Source of the DNA: Candidatus Omnitrophota bacterium
Lineage (GTDB): Bacteria; Omnitrophota; Gorgyraeia; Zapsychrales; JAKLDJ01
Reading direction: 5' to 3'
DNA length: 64,000 nt
Assembly: GCA_022703585.1 (NCBI GenBank)
Contig: JAKLDJ010000004.1
Coordinates: 135,594 to 199,593 of the forward strand
A model generated the notes under the pieces. That model did not search any database and had not been told where the DNA came from. It saw only the letters and a list, made by a program, of their open reading frames with translations. Shown piece by piece: positions 27,420-35,436 of this stretch (the first letter of the stretch is position 1; the number at the start of each line of letters is the position of its first letter). Made by a program: the position numbers and the translations under genes.

Positions 27420-27809
27420 ATGATTATAAAAATGAGAGGCAGCAGCGGTTTCACTCTGGCAGAGCTCCTGGTAGCGACTTTTGTCCTGGTCGTCGGAGTC
27501 TTAAGCGCTCTTTTATTCTTTAGTAATGCCATGAACGCCACTCAATATGCCGGAGACGTAACCGAAGCGACATCGCACGGTGAATACGTCTTGGAGGAAA
27601 TGAAGACTCGTACGACACTGGCAAACATTGCTGGCACAAATTGGAGCGCCTGGGTAACCGGCGAAAGCATCTATTCATTGCCCGGTGAATCTATTACAGT
27701 GGCCATCACCAACGCCCAGGCTAATCCGCTGGATATTGACTTAGACGTTAGCTGGACAAGAAAATCAAGGACAAACAACGTGAGCTTACGGACGCGGATA
27801 ACAAAATGA
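27420..27809 (+). CDS. Type IV pilin-like / pseudopilin protein (PilV/GspI type)
   Basis: 129 residues from ATG 27420. The frame is open upstream to 27360, but that start lies in the terminator stem and is rejected. The prepilin peptidase site is G/FTLAELLVATFVLVVGVL, with Glu at +5 and a hydrophobic helix of about 20 residues. The rest is a small globular domain. It begins a four-gene unit of minor-pilin character behind a c-di-GMP riboswitch. It likely primes or tips a type IV pilus or type II secretion pseudopilus. Overlaps the next gene by four bases. Confidence 0.87.
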   Translation: MIIKMRGSSGFTLAELLVATFVLVVGVLSALLFFSNAMNATQYAGDVTEATSHGEYVLEEMKTRTTLANIAGTNWSAWVTGESIYSLPGESITVAITNAQANPLDIDLDVSWTRKSRTNNVSLRTRITK

Positions 27810-28297
27810 TACGCCGACTCAAACATCGAACAGGATTTTCTTTGACAGAAATGATCATCACAACCCTGTTGGTTGTCTTCATATTCGGCGCTCTACATTC
27901 AAGCTTTTTAGGGGGAAACTCGACCTGGCAAACATATAACGGAAAAGTTAAAACACAAGGCGATGCAAGAAACGCGCTTTTATTCATGACCAAAGAACTA
28001 AGACCGGGTAGCGGCATTACGGTAACCCAAAATACAAGTAGCGCTACGGTAAATTTCGTAAGAGAAAACGGCGGTGCTGCTTCATTTAGCTGGAGCAACA
28101 GCGGAGGCACGGCTAATCAGATCGTCTTTCAGACACAGGCGACAAGCCGGATTATTGCGAACAATATTTCGGCACTTTCCTTTACTTATAATGATGTCGA
28201 GCCAAAATGGATTATCGTCACCCTCACGGCAACAAAACAGATGCCGCGCGGAAATATTGCAAGCTTTAGTCTAAAGGAAAAAGTAACCTTAAGGTAA
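27806..28297 (+). CDS. Type IV pilin-like protein (PilW/GspJ type)
   Basis: 163 residues. Prepilin cleavage motif RTGFSLTEMIITTLLVVFIF with Glu at +5. The body is beta-rich and includes ALLFMTKELRPGSGITV, typical of PilW/GspJ-type minor pilins. The ATGA overlap with the previous gene suggests coupled translation. It should be processed by prepilin peptidase and assembled with its neighbours. Confidence 0.85.
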   Translation: MIRRLKHRTGFSLTEMIITTLLVVFIFGALHSSFLGGNSTWQTYNGKVKTQGDARNALLFMTKELRPGSGITVTQNTSSATVNFVRENGGAASFSWSNSGGTANQIVFQTQATSRIIANNISALSFTYNDVEPKWIIVTLTATKQMPRGNIASFSLKEKVTLR

Positions 28298-28329
28298 AAC
28301 GATTATTCGATTTCCGGGGAGGTGTTCAC

Positions 28330-29499
28330 ATGAAGACTCAGACACGTAAAGACAGAAACACCAAAAATGATAAGGGGGTTATTTTGATTGCGTCCTGTGT
28401 CTTTCTGGTCGTACTTTTAATGTTGGCCGCGGGCTTTACCCTGCTTTCCACTAATGAACTTAATAGCGCCCGCCGGTACCGCGATTCAACCGCGGCCTTC
28501 TGGGCGGCCGAAGCCGGAATCAACCAGTTTATCCGCAATCCGCAGATGCTTGATGGAAACGCACCTCCAGCCATTACGATTGGCGACTATTCGGTCTCTT
28601 TGGTCAAAGACGATTCCGATTCAAGCCTTCGAGTCGTTACCGCGACAGGAACAGCCAACGGTGTGCAGCGTAAAGTCCAAGTAGAATTTCCGGCAATACC
28701 TCCGGATGTTTTTAATAATACCATGTCAACCGGCGGCGACATCGATTTGGACGGTAATACCGGCCTCATGCAGGTGCATGGCAAGGCGCGCCTCGGAGGA
28801 ACATACAATGATCTAGGAAAGAATCTCCATGCCGAGTTTGACGATAAAGTTGAGGGGGTAAGCTCAAGTCTGACCACACTTACCTTTCCTGACGCAAACG
28901 GCAACGGTACGGCTGATGAATTTAATGATTTTGTTGAATTCTACCGCGATGTCGCTGCAAGCTACTCAGAAGATGAAGTCGTATACATCCGAGGTAACGG
29001 GACGTACACGATTACGCCCAATGATTCGTTGGAAGGAGAGTCGCTATCAAACAAAAGGATTATTTTTATTGAAGGCGATGCCCCCGGTCACGGCAACGTT
29101 AATGTCGTATTCGGCACAACCTGGGAAAATAATCAGGACATGACGATTATTTCCACCGGCTCAGTAAACTACATTCAACCATTAGAATCACCCTCCAATA
29201 ACTCACGGCTCAGCGTTGTCGCGTGGACGCAGTACTACGAACCGGCGGCATTGGTAAGCGCGCACGATGGGCTTACCTATGCACATGACAATGCCTACCT
29301 GCGCGATGTCCTTGACATATCCGTCACCCATGGCAGCCTCATCGCAAACAATTATATTTACGTCAAGGAAACAGTCGCATGGAAAACATTTAACTACGAT
29401 AGCGCTATCATCACCAATATCCCACCCGGATTCGCAGGTCTAGTCGGAGGGGGAGGAAGCGGATACTCAGCGACCCCCAGCGCCTGGCGGGAGATTTAA
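28330..29499 (+). CDS. PilX-like minor pilin / pilus assembly protein
   Basis: 389 residues with GGGGAGGTG ahead of the ATG. The N-terminus KGVILIASCVFLVVLLMLAA, followed by AAFWAAEAGINQFIRNP near residue 58, is the PilX N-terminal domain pattern; the +5 Glu of true pilins is not present. A large beta-rich C-terminal region follows, with NGNGTADEFNDF (a calcium-loop-like stretch) and a Gly-rich tail. It probably completes a minor pilin complex. Confidence 0.8.
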   Translation: MKTQTRKDRNTKNDKGVILIASCVFLVVLLMLAAGFTLLSTNELNSARRYRDSTAAFWAAEAGINQFIRNPQMLDGNAPPAITIGDYSVSLVKDDSDSSLRVVTATGTANGVQRKVQVEFPAIPPDVFNNTMSTGGDIDLDGNTGLMQVHGKARLGGTYNDLGKNLHAEFDDKVEGVSSSLTTLTFPDANGNGTADEFNDFVEFYRDVAASYSEDEVVYIRGNGTYTITPNDSLEGESLSNKRIIFIEGDAPGHGNVNVVFGTTWENNQDMTIISTGSVNYIQPLESPSNNSRLSVVAWTQYYEPAALVSAHDGLTYAHDNAYLRDVLDISVTHGSLIANNYIYVKETVAWKTFNYDSAIITNIPPGFAGLVGGGGSGYSATPSAWREI

Positions 29500-29504
29500 T
29501 CATA

Positions 29505-30107
29505 ATGAACATATCACCTAAAAAGAAAATCATTCTGATCACTCTGGCTTTTTTTCTTTTTATATTCTTGAGCAATGGTTTATTCGGTCTCTTTCTCGAG
29601 AGCGAAAATAGAAACCAGACACCCGAGATCTCCAAGAAAACGAATCTCTCTACCGCTCCTAACCTACCCCAGAAAGCCACTTCTAAGAAACGCCGTCCTC
29701 TCATTGCCCAGGACCCGGCTAAATATGGAATTATCGTCCAATCCGCGGCTGACCAGCCGCGCAATCAGGAGCAATGGAATATCTTTATGGATAAGGTTCT
29801 GGTCAAATCAAAACTCTTGGAGCAAGAGAATGCAAAACCTGCCCTCGAAATGATAAAAAAAACACCGGAAGAATTTCAGACCCGCATGAAAGAAATTGAT
29901 AACCGCATTGCCATCTTTGAGCAGAAAAAAATGGAGAACCCGAGCGACGAAGACGCCCAACAACGGCTTCAAACATTCTACGCGCTTAGGGCCATGACAC
30001 AAGCGATGGAAAGTAAAATTACCGCACCTAAAAATGAACCATCCACCCCTGCTAACATACTCCCAGAACCGGCTTCCGAGAGCAATCTTAATTCTATTGT
30101 TAAATAA
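29505..30107 (+). CDS. Membrane-anchored helical protein of unknown function
   Basis: 200 residues: one N-terminal transmembrane helix (about residues 9-30), a disordered Pro/Lys/Thr-rich linker to about 70, and a helical region (80-170), then a Pro-rich tail. It follows the PilX-like gene by five bases and so belongs to the pilin operon; a periplasmic assembly or alignment role would fit, but no family is recognised. Confidence 0.6.
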   Translation: MNISPKKKIILITLAFFLFIFLSNGLFGLFLESENRNQTPEISKKTNLSTAPNLPQKATSKKRRPLIAQDPAKYGIIVQSAADQPRNQEQWNIFMDKVLVKSKLLEQENAKPALEMIKKTPEEFQTRMKEIDNRIAIFEQKKMENPSDEDAQQRLQTFYALRAMTQAMESKITAPKNEPSTPANILPEPASESNLNSIVK

Positions 30108-30117
30108 GAGAATTATC

Positions 30118-30147
30118 TTGAAACCGATACCCCCTCGATACTATAAT
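30118..30147 (+). promoter_or_regulatory. Sigma-70 promoter of nadC
   Basis: TTGAAA (30118-30123), 18-base spacer, TATAAT (30142-30147), about 20 bases ahead of a start-codon-proximal leader to ATG 30173. No riboswitch or operator is seen. Confidence 0.7.
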
Positions 30148-30172
30148 CAGACACTGACAAAACCATAAAAAA

Positions 30173-31027
30173 ATGAAAATTAACAAAACGATCGATAAAA
30201 TTACCGCACTGGCCATTCGCGAAGACGTTGGCAGCCAAGACATTACCACCAATGTCCTTGTCCCTAAAAAAGATACCGCACAGGCCTTCTTTGTCACCCG
30301 CGAACGAGCCGTCATCTGCGGCCTCAATCTCGTCCAAGCCGTATTCAAGAAACTTGACCCAAACGTCAAATGCCGTTTTTTCTGCAAAGACGGCGATATG
30401 GTTAACGCCAATAAGAGAATTATCTGGATAGAAGGAAAAACCCGGTCACTCTTAACCGGCGAGAGGGTAGCGCTCAACTTTTTGTGCCGCCTTTCAGGAA
30501 TCGCCACCGCCACGCGTCATTTTGTCCAGGCTGTCCGTCCTTACAAAACAAAGATTATGGACACGCGCAAAACAACTCCGGGCTTGCGTATTTTGGAGAA
30601 ATTAGCCGTCGCCTGCGGAGACGGAATCAATCACCGGTTAAATCTTTCCGAGATGGTCTTAATCAAAGATAATCACCGCACGGTCTGCCTTTCAAAAATA
30701 TCGATTCCAGAAATGATCCAAAGGGCAAAAAAGATGTCTAATAAACCCGTCGCGGTCGAGGTGGATGATTTAAAAGAATTCGAGCAAGCCCTAGAGGCAG
30801 AACCCGACATTATCCTTCTGGACAATATGACCCCGACACAGATTCGAAAGGCAGTCAAATTAGCCCGAAAACTCAAACCCGGAAAAAGAGCCGCGCTGGA
30901 AGTTTCCGGCAACGTAAATCTAAGAAATGTCCGCGCCATCGCAAAAACCGGAGTCGACCGCATCTCTGTCGGTTCCCTTACTCATTCCAGCCGGTCGGTT
31001 GATATTTCGATGGATATCATCATTTAA
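30173..31027 (+). CDS. nadC: Nicotinate-nucleotide pyrophosphorylase (carboxylating)
   Basis: 284 residues. AIREDVGSQDITTNVLVP at the N-terminus, ERVALNFLCRLSGIATATR near residue 100, KIMDTRKTTPGLRILEKLAV (substrate binding) near residue 127 and HRLNLSEMVLIKDNH near residue 153, AVEVDDLKEF, and ILLDNMTP, all NadC signatures. It makes nicotinate mononucleotide from quinolinate and PRPP in NAD synthesis. The next gene starts one base after its stop. Confidence 0.96.
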   Translation: MKINKTIDKITALAIREDVGSQDITTNVLVPKKDTAQAFFVTRERAVICGLNLVQAVFKKLDPNVKCRFFCKDGDMVNANKRIIWIEGKTRSLLTGERVALNFLCRLSGIATATRHFVQAVRPYKTKIMDTRKTTPGLRILEKLAVACGDGINHRLNLSEMVLIKDNHRTVCLSKISIPEMIQRAKKMSNKPVAVEVDDLKEFEQALEAEPDIILLDNMTPTQIRKAVKLARKLKPGKRAALEVSGNVNLRNVRAIAKTGVDRISVGSLTHSSRSVDISMDIII

Positions 31028-31028
31028 T

Positions 31029-31685
31029 ATGAAAAAACTACTATTGGTCTTGTCGATATTTTCTCTCATTTTCCCATGCGTCACCGCCTATCCTCAAACC
31101 GAATACACTATTTTCGACGATAAAGCACTCTTAAACGGCTATGCCGAAAAATACGCCAACCAGACAAAAGACATACTCCTGGAAATGATTAAGGATGACG
31201 CACTCGCTTCTTACAAATGCGCAGCCGCTATCCATGTTTTCAAAGAACGTTTCAGCAAAGAGATCTTCTCCCCCGAAAAGAATCTAGTCGAGAAAATCCT
31301 CCTGCATCGGCTGGCCAAGACGAGCTCGAATTTTGTCGAAATTGAAATCATGCATACTTTATGCACGATAGACCGTTATAAGTATTTTGATGCCATGGTC
31401 CCCGCGCTCATTCAACTAATCGACCATTATAACGAAACCGTAAGCGAACTTGCCTATAGCAGCACCAAAGACATTATCGATTCCGGCTATAACCGCTCCA
31501 GAGAAGCAAGGATAGTCTTTAATGTGTTGCGCCGGATGCTTTTTTTGTCCCGCAAGAAACTTCAAGATGTCAAAGAACCGAGCCTAAAATTAAAAAGAAA
31601 GCTCGACCTGCTGCGCTGGTCTATCAAGATTTTGGGCACGCAGGAGCTTAAAAAACTCCCGGCAGAAGTCATCAACCTTCTTTAA
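31029..31685 (+). CDS. Exported helical (HEAT-like) protein of unknown function
   Basis: 218 residues from ATG 31029, right after the nadC stop; upstream in-frame codons lie inside nadC and are rejected. A clear signal peptide (KKLLLVLSIFSLIFPCVTA) is followed by all-helical sequence with repeated patterns such as ALASYKCAAAIHVFKERF and MVPALIQLIDHYNETVSEL, reminiscent of HEAT/ARM repeats. Periplasmic scaffold is a guess. It is followed by a PilZ gene 16 bases later. Confidence 0.65.
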   Translation: MKKLLLVLSIFSLIFPCVTAYPQTEYTIFDDKALLNGYAEKYANQTKDILLEMIKDDALASYKCAAAIHVFKERFSKEIFSPEKNLVEKILLHRLAKTSSNFVEIEIMHTLCTIDRYKYFDAMVPALIQLIDHYNETVSELAYSSTKDIIDSGYNRSREARIVFNVLRRMLFLSRKKLQDVKEPSLKLKRKLDLLRWSIKILGTQELKKLPAEVINLL

Positions 31686-31701
31686 TGGAGAGGTAGTAAC
31701 T

Positions 31702-32112
31702 ATGGCTAATTCAAATACTGGTGAAAATCAAAACGGCACTGATCGCCTTGTCGAAGAGAGGCGTAAATTTATCCGCTTGAGCATCGACGTTCAGATCAAT
31801 TATTCTGTCCTTAGTCAAGCCGACCAACACCGTTCCATAACCAAAAATATTGGCGAGGGAGGAATCTGCCTGGTGACAGACGGACCGTTAAATGCCGGCA
31901 CCCTCCTGAAGCTTGAAATCATACTCCCCGAAGACCCGCCGCCTATTCAAACGGTAGGAAAGATCGTATGGATAAAAACCTTTAGCCTCGCCAATGAAAA
32001 CCGCCCGCGCTACGAAGCAGGCGTACAATTCATCAATATCAGCGAAAGAGACCAGCTAAGAATCGGCAAATACGTTTTTAGCGTTCGGGCCGCCCGATCA
32101 ACCGGTATTTAA
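31702..32112 (+). CDS. PilZ domain protein
   Basis: 136 residues, GGAGAGG ribosome site. Signatures ERRKFIRLSIDVQINYS (RxxxR) near residue 20 and NIGEGGICLVTDGPL near residue 49 (the NxSxxG box with Gly in place of Ser at the third position, so binding may be weaker), then GKIVWIKT and YEAGVQFINI. Same design as the PilZ proteins at 15316 and 16880. Probable c-di-GMP receptor. No output domain is attached. Confidence 0.85.
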   Translation: MANSNTGENQNGTDRLVEERRKFIRLSIDVQINYSVLSQADQHRSITKNIGEGGICLVTDGPLNAGTLLKLEIILPEDPPPIQTVGKIVWIKTFSLANENRPRYEAGVQFINISERDQLRIGKYVFSVRAARSTGI

Positions 32113-32154
32113 CAACACGTCCAAGATGCTCGTCGCCTCCTAATATTCTTTCTT

Positions 32155-33999
32155 ATGAAAAAAAGAATCTTCATCGGTTGCCTGTTTGCGATACTAACCC
32201 TCGGCAGCCTTGCTGCCTGGTTTAAATTCAGCTATCCCCAATTCTCTTTTGTCGATCTAACCGTTGACCGGGCTGCCGCGTTAAAGGCTGCCGAAACATA
32301 CCTCTTTAAAGAACGCAATATCTCAGGAGAAGGATACCGCCGGGCAATTATTTTTAGCTCCGTAGTTGCAGCCAACCGGTATCTGCAGAAATCCCTCGGA
32401 TTTGAAGGAGAGCGCGATTTTATTCAAAAACACCATTTTGATCTTTTTATTTGGATCGTCCGGTTCTTTAAAGAGAATCAAAAAGAGGAATTTCGTATTG
32501 CGGTAAGCGCTGCGACCGGAAAAATAATTTCTTTTGGGCATACAATCGATGATACCGAAAAAAGGGATTCTCCGGACGAAGAAACTGCTCAACAGATTGC
32601 CGTTGACTTTCTCCGGGATTATTTTCATTTTAATCCAAACGATTATACGTTTGACAGCAAGCAATCAAAGAAATACGAGAACCGCACCGACCATTCTTTT
32701 TGCTGGCGCAAGAATGATGTCAGCATCCCCTGGAGCAGCCAGCCGGACGCCGGAACGGCAAGACTGCTGGTAAACGCCACGGTTAGCGGCAGTGAAATTA
32801 TTTCCTTTACCAAAGACACGCTTGACATCCCCGAGAAATTCAACCGCACCCGGGAGAGATTTGTTTCCTGGTCCCAAAATCTGTTTATTCTTTTTAAAAT
32901 AATTTATTTGATCCTTCTGGGCGTGGCAACGTTTTTTGTTATTGTCCGGCGCCATCATTTGGCAATGCACTCGGTTAAGAATTTCTATGTTTTCATCGCC
33001 GCATCACTATTAATTACCAATATCCTGTTTTATCTCAGCGAATACAGCGGCATCCTTTTCGATTATCCAACCGCATCTTCTCTCGCAACCTACCTCTGGA
33101 ACCACGCCCTGGAAGTGGGCATTCCCGTCTTTATACTCTCGGTCGCCATCCTGATGCCGGGCCTGGCCGGAGAATCACTTTGCCGTGAAGTCTTCCCGCA
33201 AAAAAAGAAGGGGGGATTCTTACACTACCTGATTTCCACTTTTTGCTCACGAGACATCTTAAGATTGGTATTCTTAGGTTACGTGGCTTTTATTATACTC
33301 ATCGGCATGCAATCTCTGCTCTTTGCCTGGGGCCAAAAAAGCCTGGGGGTCTGGATAGAGCATTCCTGGCTAACCCAGATTTCCACAAGCTACTTTCCCT
33401 TTCTGGCAGCGTTCGTTATCGGATTTAGGGCGAGCATTATCGAAGAAGTGACCTTCAGAATCTTTTCCATCAGTTGGATAAAAAAGATAACAAAGAGCAC
33501 CGTTCTTGCCGTGATTATTTCTTCGGTCATCTGGGGTTACGGCCACAGCCTTTACCTTGTTTATCCTGTATGGTTCAGGGGGTTCGAAACAACCTGCATG
33601 GGAATTTTCCTTTCTGTCATATACCTCGCCTACGGCATTATCCCCGCAATAGTAGCGCATTACGCGTTTAATGTATTTTGGAACTCGGCGGGATTTCTTT
33701 TGGGAAAAACGAATCCTTTTTATTTCTACAGTTCCCTGGCAGTGCTTTTTTTGCCCTTCTTTCTGGGAGTCATCGCATTCTTCCTCAACAGGCCCGAGTC
33801 GGAGCGCCCTTTACGCTGGAAACTAAACAAACACCAGCTATATAACCTCGCGGTGCTTAAGGCCTTCCTTGCCCAAGAAAATGGTCTTAATAATCAAACC
33901 GCACAGCAAATACGCTCCGAGCTTATCAATCATGGATGGGATACCTGCGTTGTCGAAGCTGCCATAGAGGACCGGCTCGGCAAAAACAATCAGCAATAG
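32155..33999 (+). CDS. CPBP family intramembrane glutamic endopeptidase with N-terminal PepSY-like domain
   Basis: 614 residues. One N-terminal transmembrane helix, then an extracytoplasmic region to about 240 that resembles PepSY repeats (FRIAVSAATGKIISFGHTI), then several membrane helices. The CPBP motifs are EEVTFR near residue 430 (paired Glu and Arg), GYGHSL near 465 (His) and HYAFNVFWN near 505 (His, Asn). The family cleaves within membranes, as in CAAX processing. The C-terminal 70 residues are soluble. A terminator overlaps the stop codon. Confidence 0.85.
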   Translation: MKKRIFIGCLFAILTLGSLAAWFKFSYPQFSFVDLTVDRAAALKAAETYLFKERNISGEGYRRAIIFSSVVAANRYLQKSLGFEGERDFIQKHHFDLFIWIVRFFKENQKEEFRIAVSAATGKIISFGHTIDDTEKRDSPDEETAQQIAVDFLRDYFHFNPNDYTFDSKQSKKYENRTDHSFCWRKNDVSIPWSSQPDAGTARLLVNATVSGSEIISFTKDTLDIPEKFNRTRERFVSWSQNLFILFKIIYLILLGVATFFVIVRRHHLAMHSVKNFYVFIAASLLITNILFYLSEYSGILFDYPTASSLATYLWNHALEVGIPVFILSVAILMPGLAGESLCREVFPQKKKGGFLHYLISTFCSRDILRLVFLGYVAFIILIGMQSLLFAWGQKSLGVWIEHSWLTQISTSYFPFLAAFVIGFRASIIEEVTFRIFSISWIKKITKSTVLAVIISSVIWGYGHSLYLVYPVWFRGFETTCMGIFLSVIYLAYGIIPAIVAHYAFNVFWNSAGFLLGKTNPFYFYSSLAVLFLPFFLGVIAFFLNRPESERPLRWKLNKHQLYNLAVLKAFLAQENGLNNQTAQQIRSELINHGWDTCVVEAAIEDRLGKNNQQ

Positions 34000-34020
34000 C
34001 CGTCACACCGACGGCTTTTT
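33998..34020 (+). terminator. Rho-independent terminator after the CPBP gene
   Basis: AGCCGTC/GACGGCT seven-base-pair stem, five-base loop ACACC, followed by TTTT. Begins within the stop codon of the preceding gene. Confidence 0.88.
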
Positions 34021-34022
34021 GC

Positions 34023-34050
34023 TTGCAAAATAGTTTTGGTTTGTTATAAT
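34023..34050 (+). promoter_or_regulatory. Sigma-70 promoter of the molybdenum hydroxylase genes
   Basis: TTGCAA (34023-34028), 16-base spacer, TATAAT (34045-34050), about 40 bases of leader to ATG 34097. Confidence 0.68.
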
Positions 34051-34096
34051 TCATCGTTTAATACAAAAATCTTTCTCGCGGCGCAGAAATAAAAAA

Positions 34097-34951
34097 ATGC
34101 TTTTAAATCCATTCAAATTCCATTCCCCGGCAGATCTTAATGAAGCCGTACGCCTGCATAACTCCCTGAATAACGCACGAATTCTGGCGGGAGGGACCTT
34201 CGTCATTAACACTCTTAAGTCCTTGAAGAATATGGGCGTTAAGACTCCGGAAAATATTATAAGCCTTAAGAAAATCCGCGAAATCAAGGGCATTTCTAGA
34301 AGTAAAGAAGAACTAAGTATTCGCTCAATGGTTACAATCACGGAGCTGTTTGAATCACCCGAGATTACCGAAAATTTTCCCGTACTTAAAACTGCATGCC
34401 GCCACATCGCCACCAATCCCATCAGAAACATGGCAACCGTCGGAGGCAACCTAACCTGCCGCTATACCTGGACAGAATTAGGAGCAATCCTCGTCGCCCT
34501 GGATGCCCAAATGCATTTTGCCGGTTCAGACGGAAGAGAAGAAATAATTTCTCTGGAGGAATTCTTCAAAAATCAGGCCAGAAGTTCCAAGATCTTGAAA
34601 TCCGTTTCCATTAAATATGAAAAAAACACGCGCACCAGCTATCAGCGCGTCAGAAAATCATCCGAAGTCGACGTACCGCTATTGGCTGTCTGCATAAAAA
34701 CAAACTTTATAAAAAAGCGTTTTGCCGATACGCGTGTTGTCATCAATAACGGCCTTGAATTTGCCCGAAGAGATTTGAAATTAGAGACATTCCTGGATTC
34801 GGTTGAGCCCGGCAATCAAACCGCCGCATCAGCCCTGGATCATCTGGACACCTCAATCTACGACACGAAAGAGGATGACTACAAGAAAGCAATGTTTCGC
34901 GTCTCAATCAAAAATGCCGTTAACGAAATCCTGCAAGGCTCAAAGAAATGA
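34097..34951 (+). CDS. Molybdenum hydroxylase, FAD-binding subunit (XdhB/CoxM type)
   Basis: 284 residues. FKFHSPADLNEAVRLHN opens the FAD-binding PCMH domain; ARILAGGTFVINTLKS carries the flavin pyrophosphate loop (usual form AGGTDL), RNMATVGGNLTCRYTW is the second flavin motif, and the CO-dehydrogenase flavoprotein C-terminal domain follows from about 175. The loop lacks the usual Asp-Leu. It passes electrons from the 2Fe-2S subunit to an acceptor. It overlaps the next gene by four bases. Confidence 0.9.
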   Translation: MLLNPFKFHSPADLNEAVRLHNSLNNARILAGGTFVINTLKSLKNMGVKTPENIISLKKIREIKGISRSKEELSIRSMVTITELFESPEITENFPVLKTACRHIATNPIRNMATVGGNLTCRYTWTELGAILVALDAQMHFAGSDGREEIISLEEFFKNQARSSKILKSVSIKYEKNTRTSYQRVRKSSEVDVPLLAVCIKTNFIKKRFADTRVVINNGLEFARRDLKLETFLDSVEPGNQTAASALDHLDTSIYDTKEDDYKKAMFRVSIKNAVNEILQGSKK

Positions 34952-35424
34952 TTTTAAACATCAATAAAAAACAATACACCGTCGACATTCAGGGGCACGA
35001 AACCCTGGCTGAAGTGCTCCGCGACACATGCGGCCTTACCGGCACAAAGATGTCCTGCAATGAGGCCGAATGCGGCGCCTGCACAGTCATCATCAACAAA
35101 AAGGCTGTCCTCTCCTGCATCACCCTGGCAGCGGATGTTGAAGGCGAAGAAATCACGACCATCGAGGGTTTAAGCGACGGGGATAATTTACATCCTGTCC
35201 AGCAGGCGTTTCTGGATCACGGCGCGGTTCAATGCGGTTTCTGCTCACCGGGGATGATCCTGGCATCCAAGGCATTGTTGGATCAAAATCCCAAGCCGGA
35301 TCAAAATGATATTGCCTATGCCTTAGACGGCAACATCTGCCGCTGCGGAGGATATTTAAAAATATTTGATGCCGTCCGAGCAGCAGCCGAAGAAAAAAGC
35401 TCCGTAAAAGACAAAAAAGTATAA
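34948..35424 (+). CDS. Molybdenum hydroxylase, 2Fe-2S subunit
   Basis: 158 residues. The plant-type ferredoxin cluster is bound by CNEAECGACTV with a later Cys (VLSC); the second cluster by CGFCSPGM and NICRCGGYL, as in all small subunits of the xanthine oxidase family. Start overlaps the FAD subunit stop (ATGA). It carries electrons from molybdopterin to FAD. Confidence 0.96.
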   Translation: MILNINKKQYTVDIQGHETLAEVLRDTCGLTGTKMSCNEAECGACTVIINKKAVLSCITLAADVEGEEITTIEGLSDGDNLHPVQQAFLDHGAVQCGFCSPGMILASKALLDQNPKPDQNDIAYALDGNICRCGGYLKIFDAVRAAAEEKSSVKDKKV

Positions 35425-35436
35425 TTTAAAACTTTA

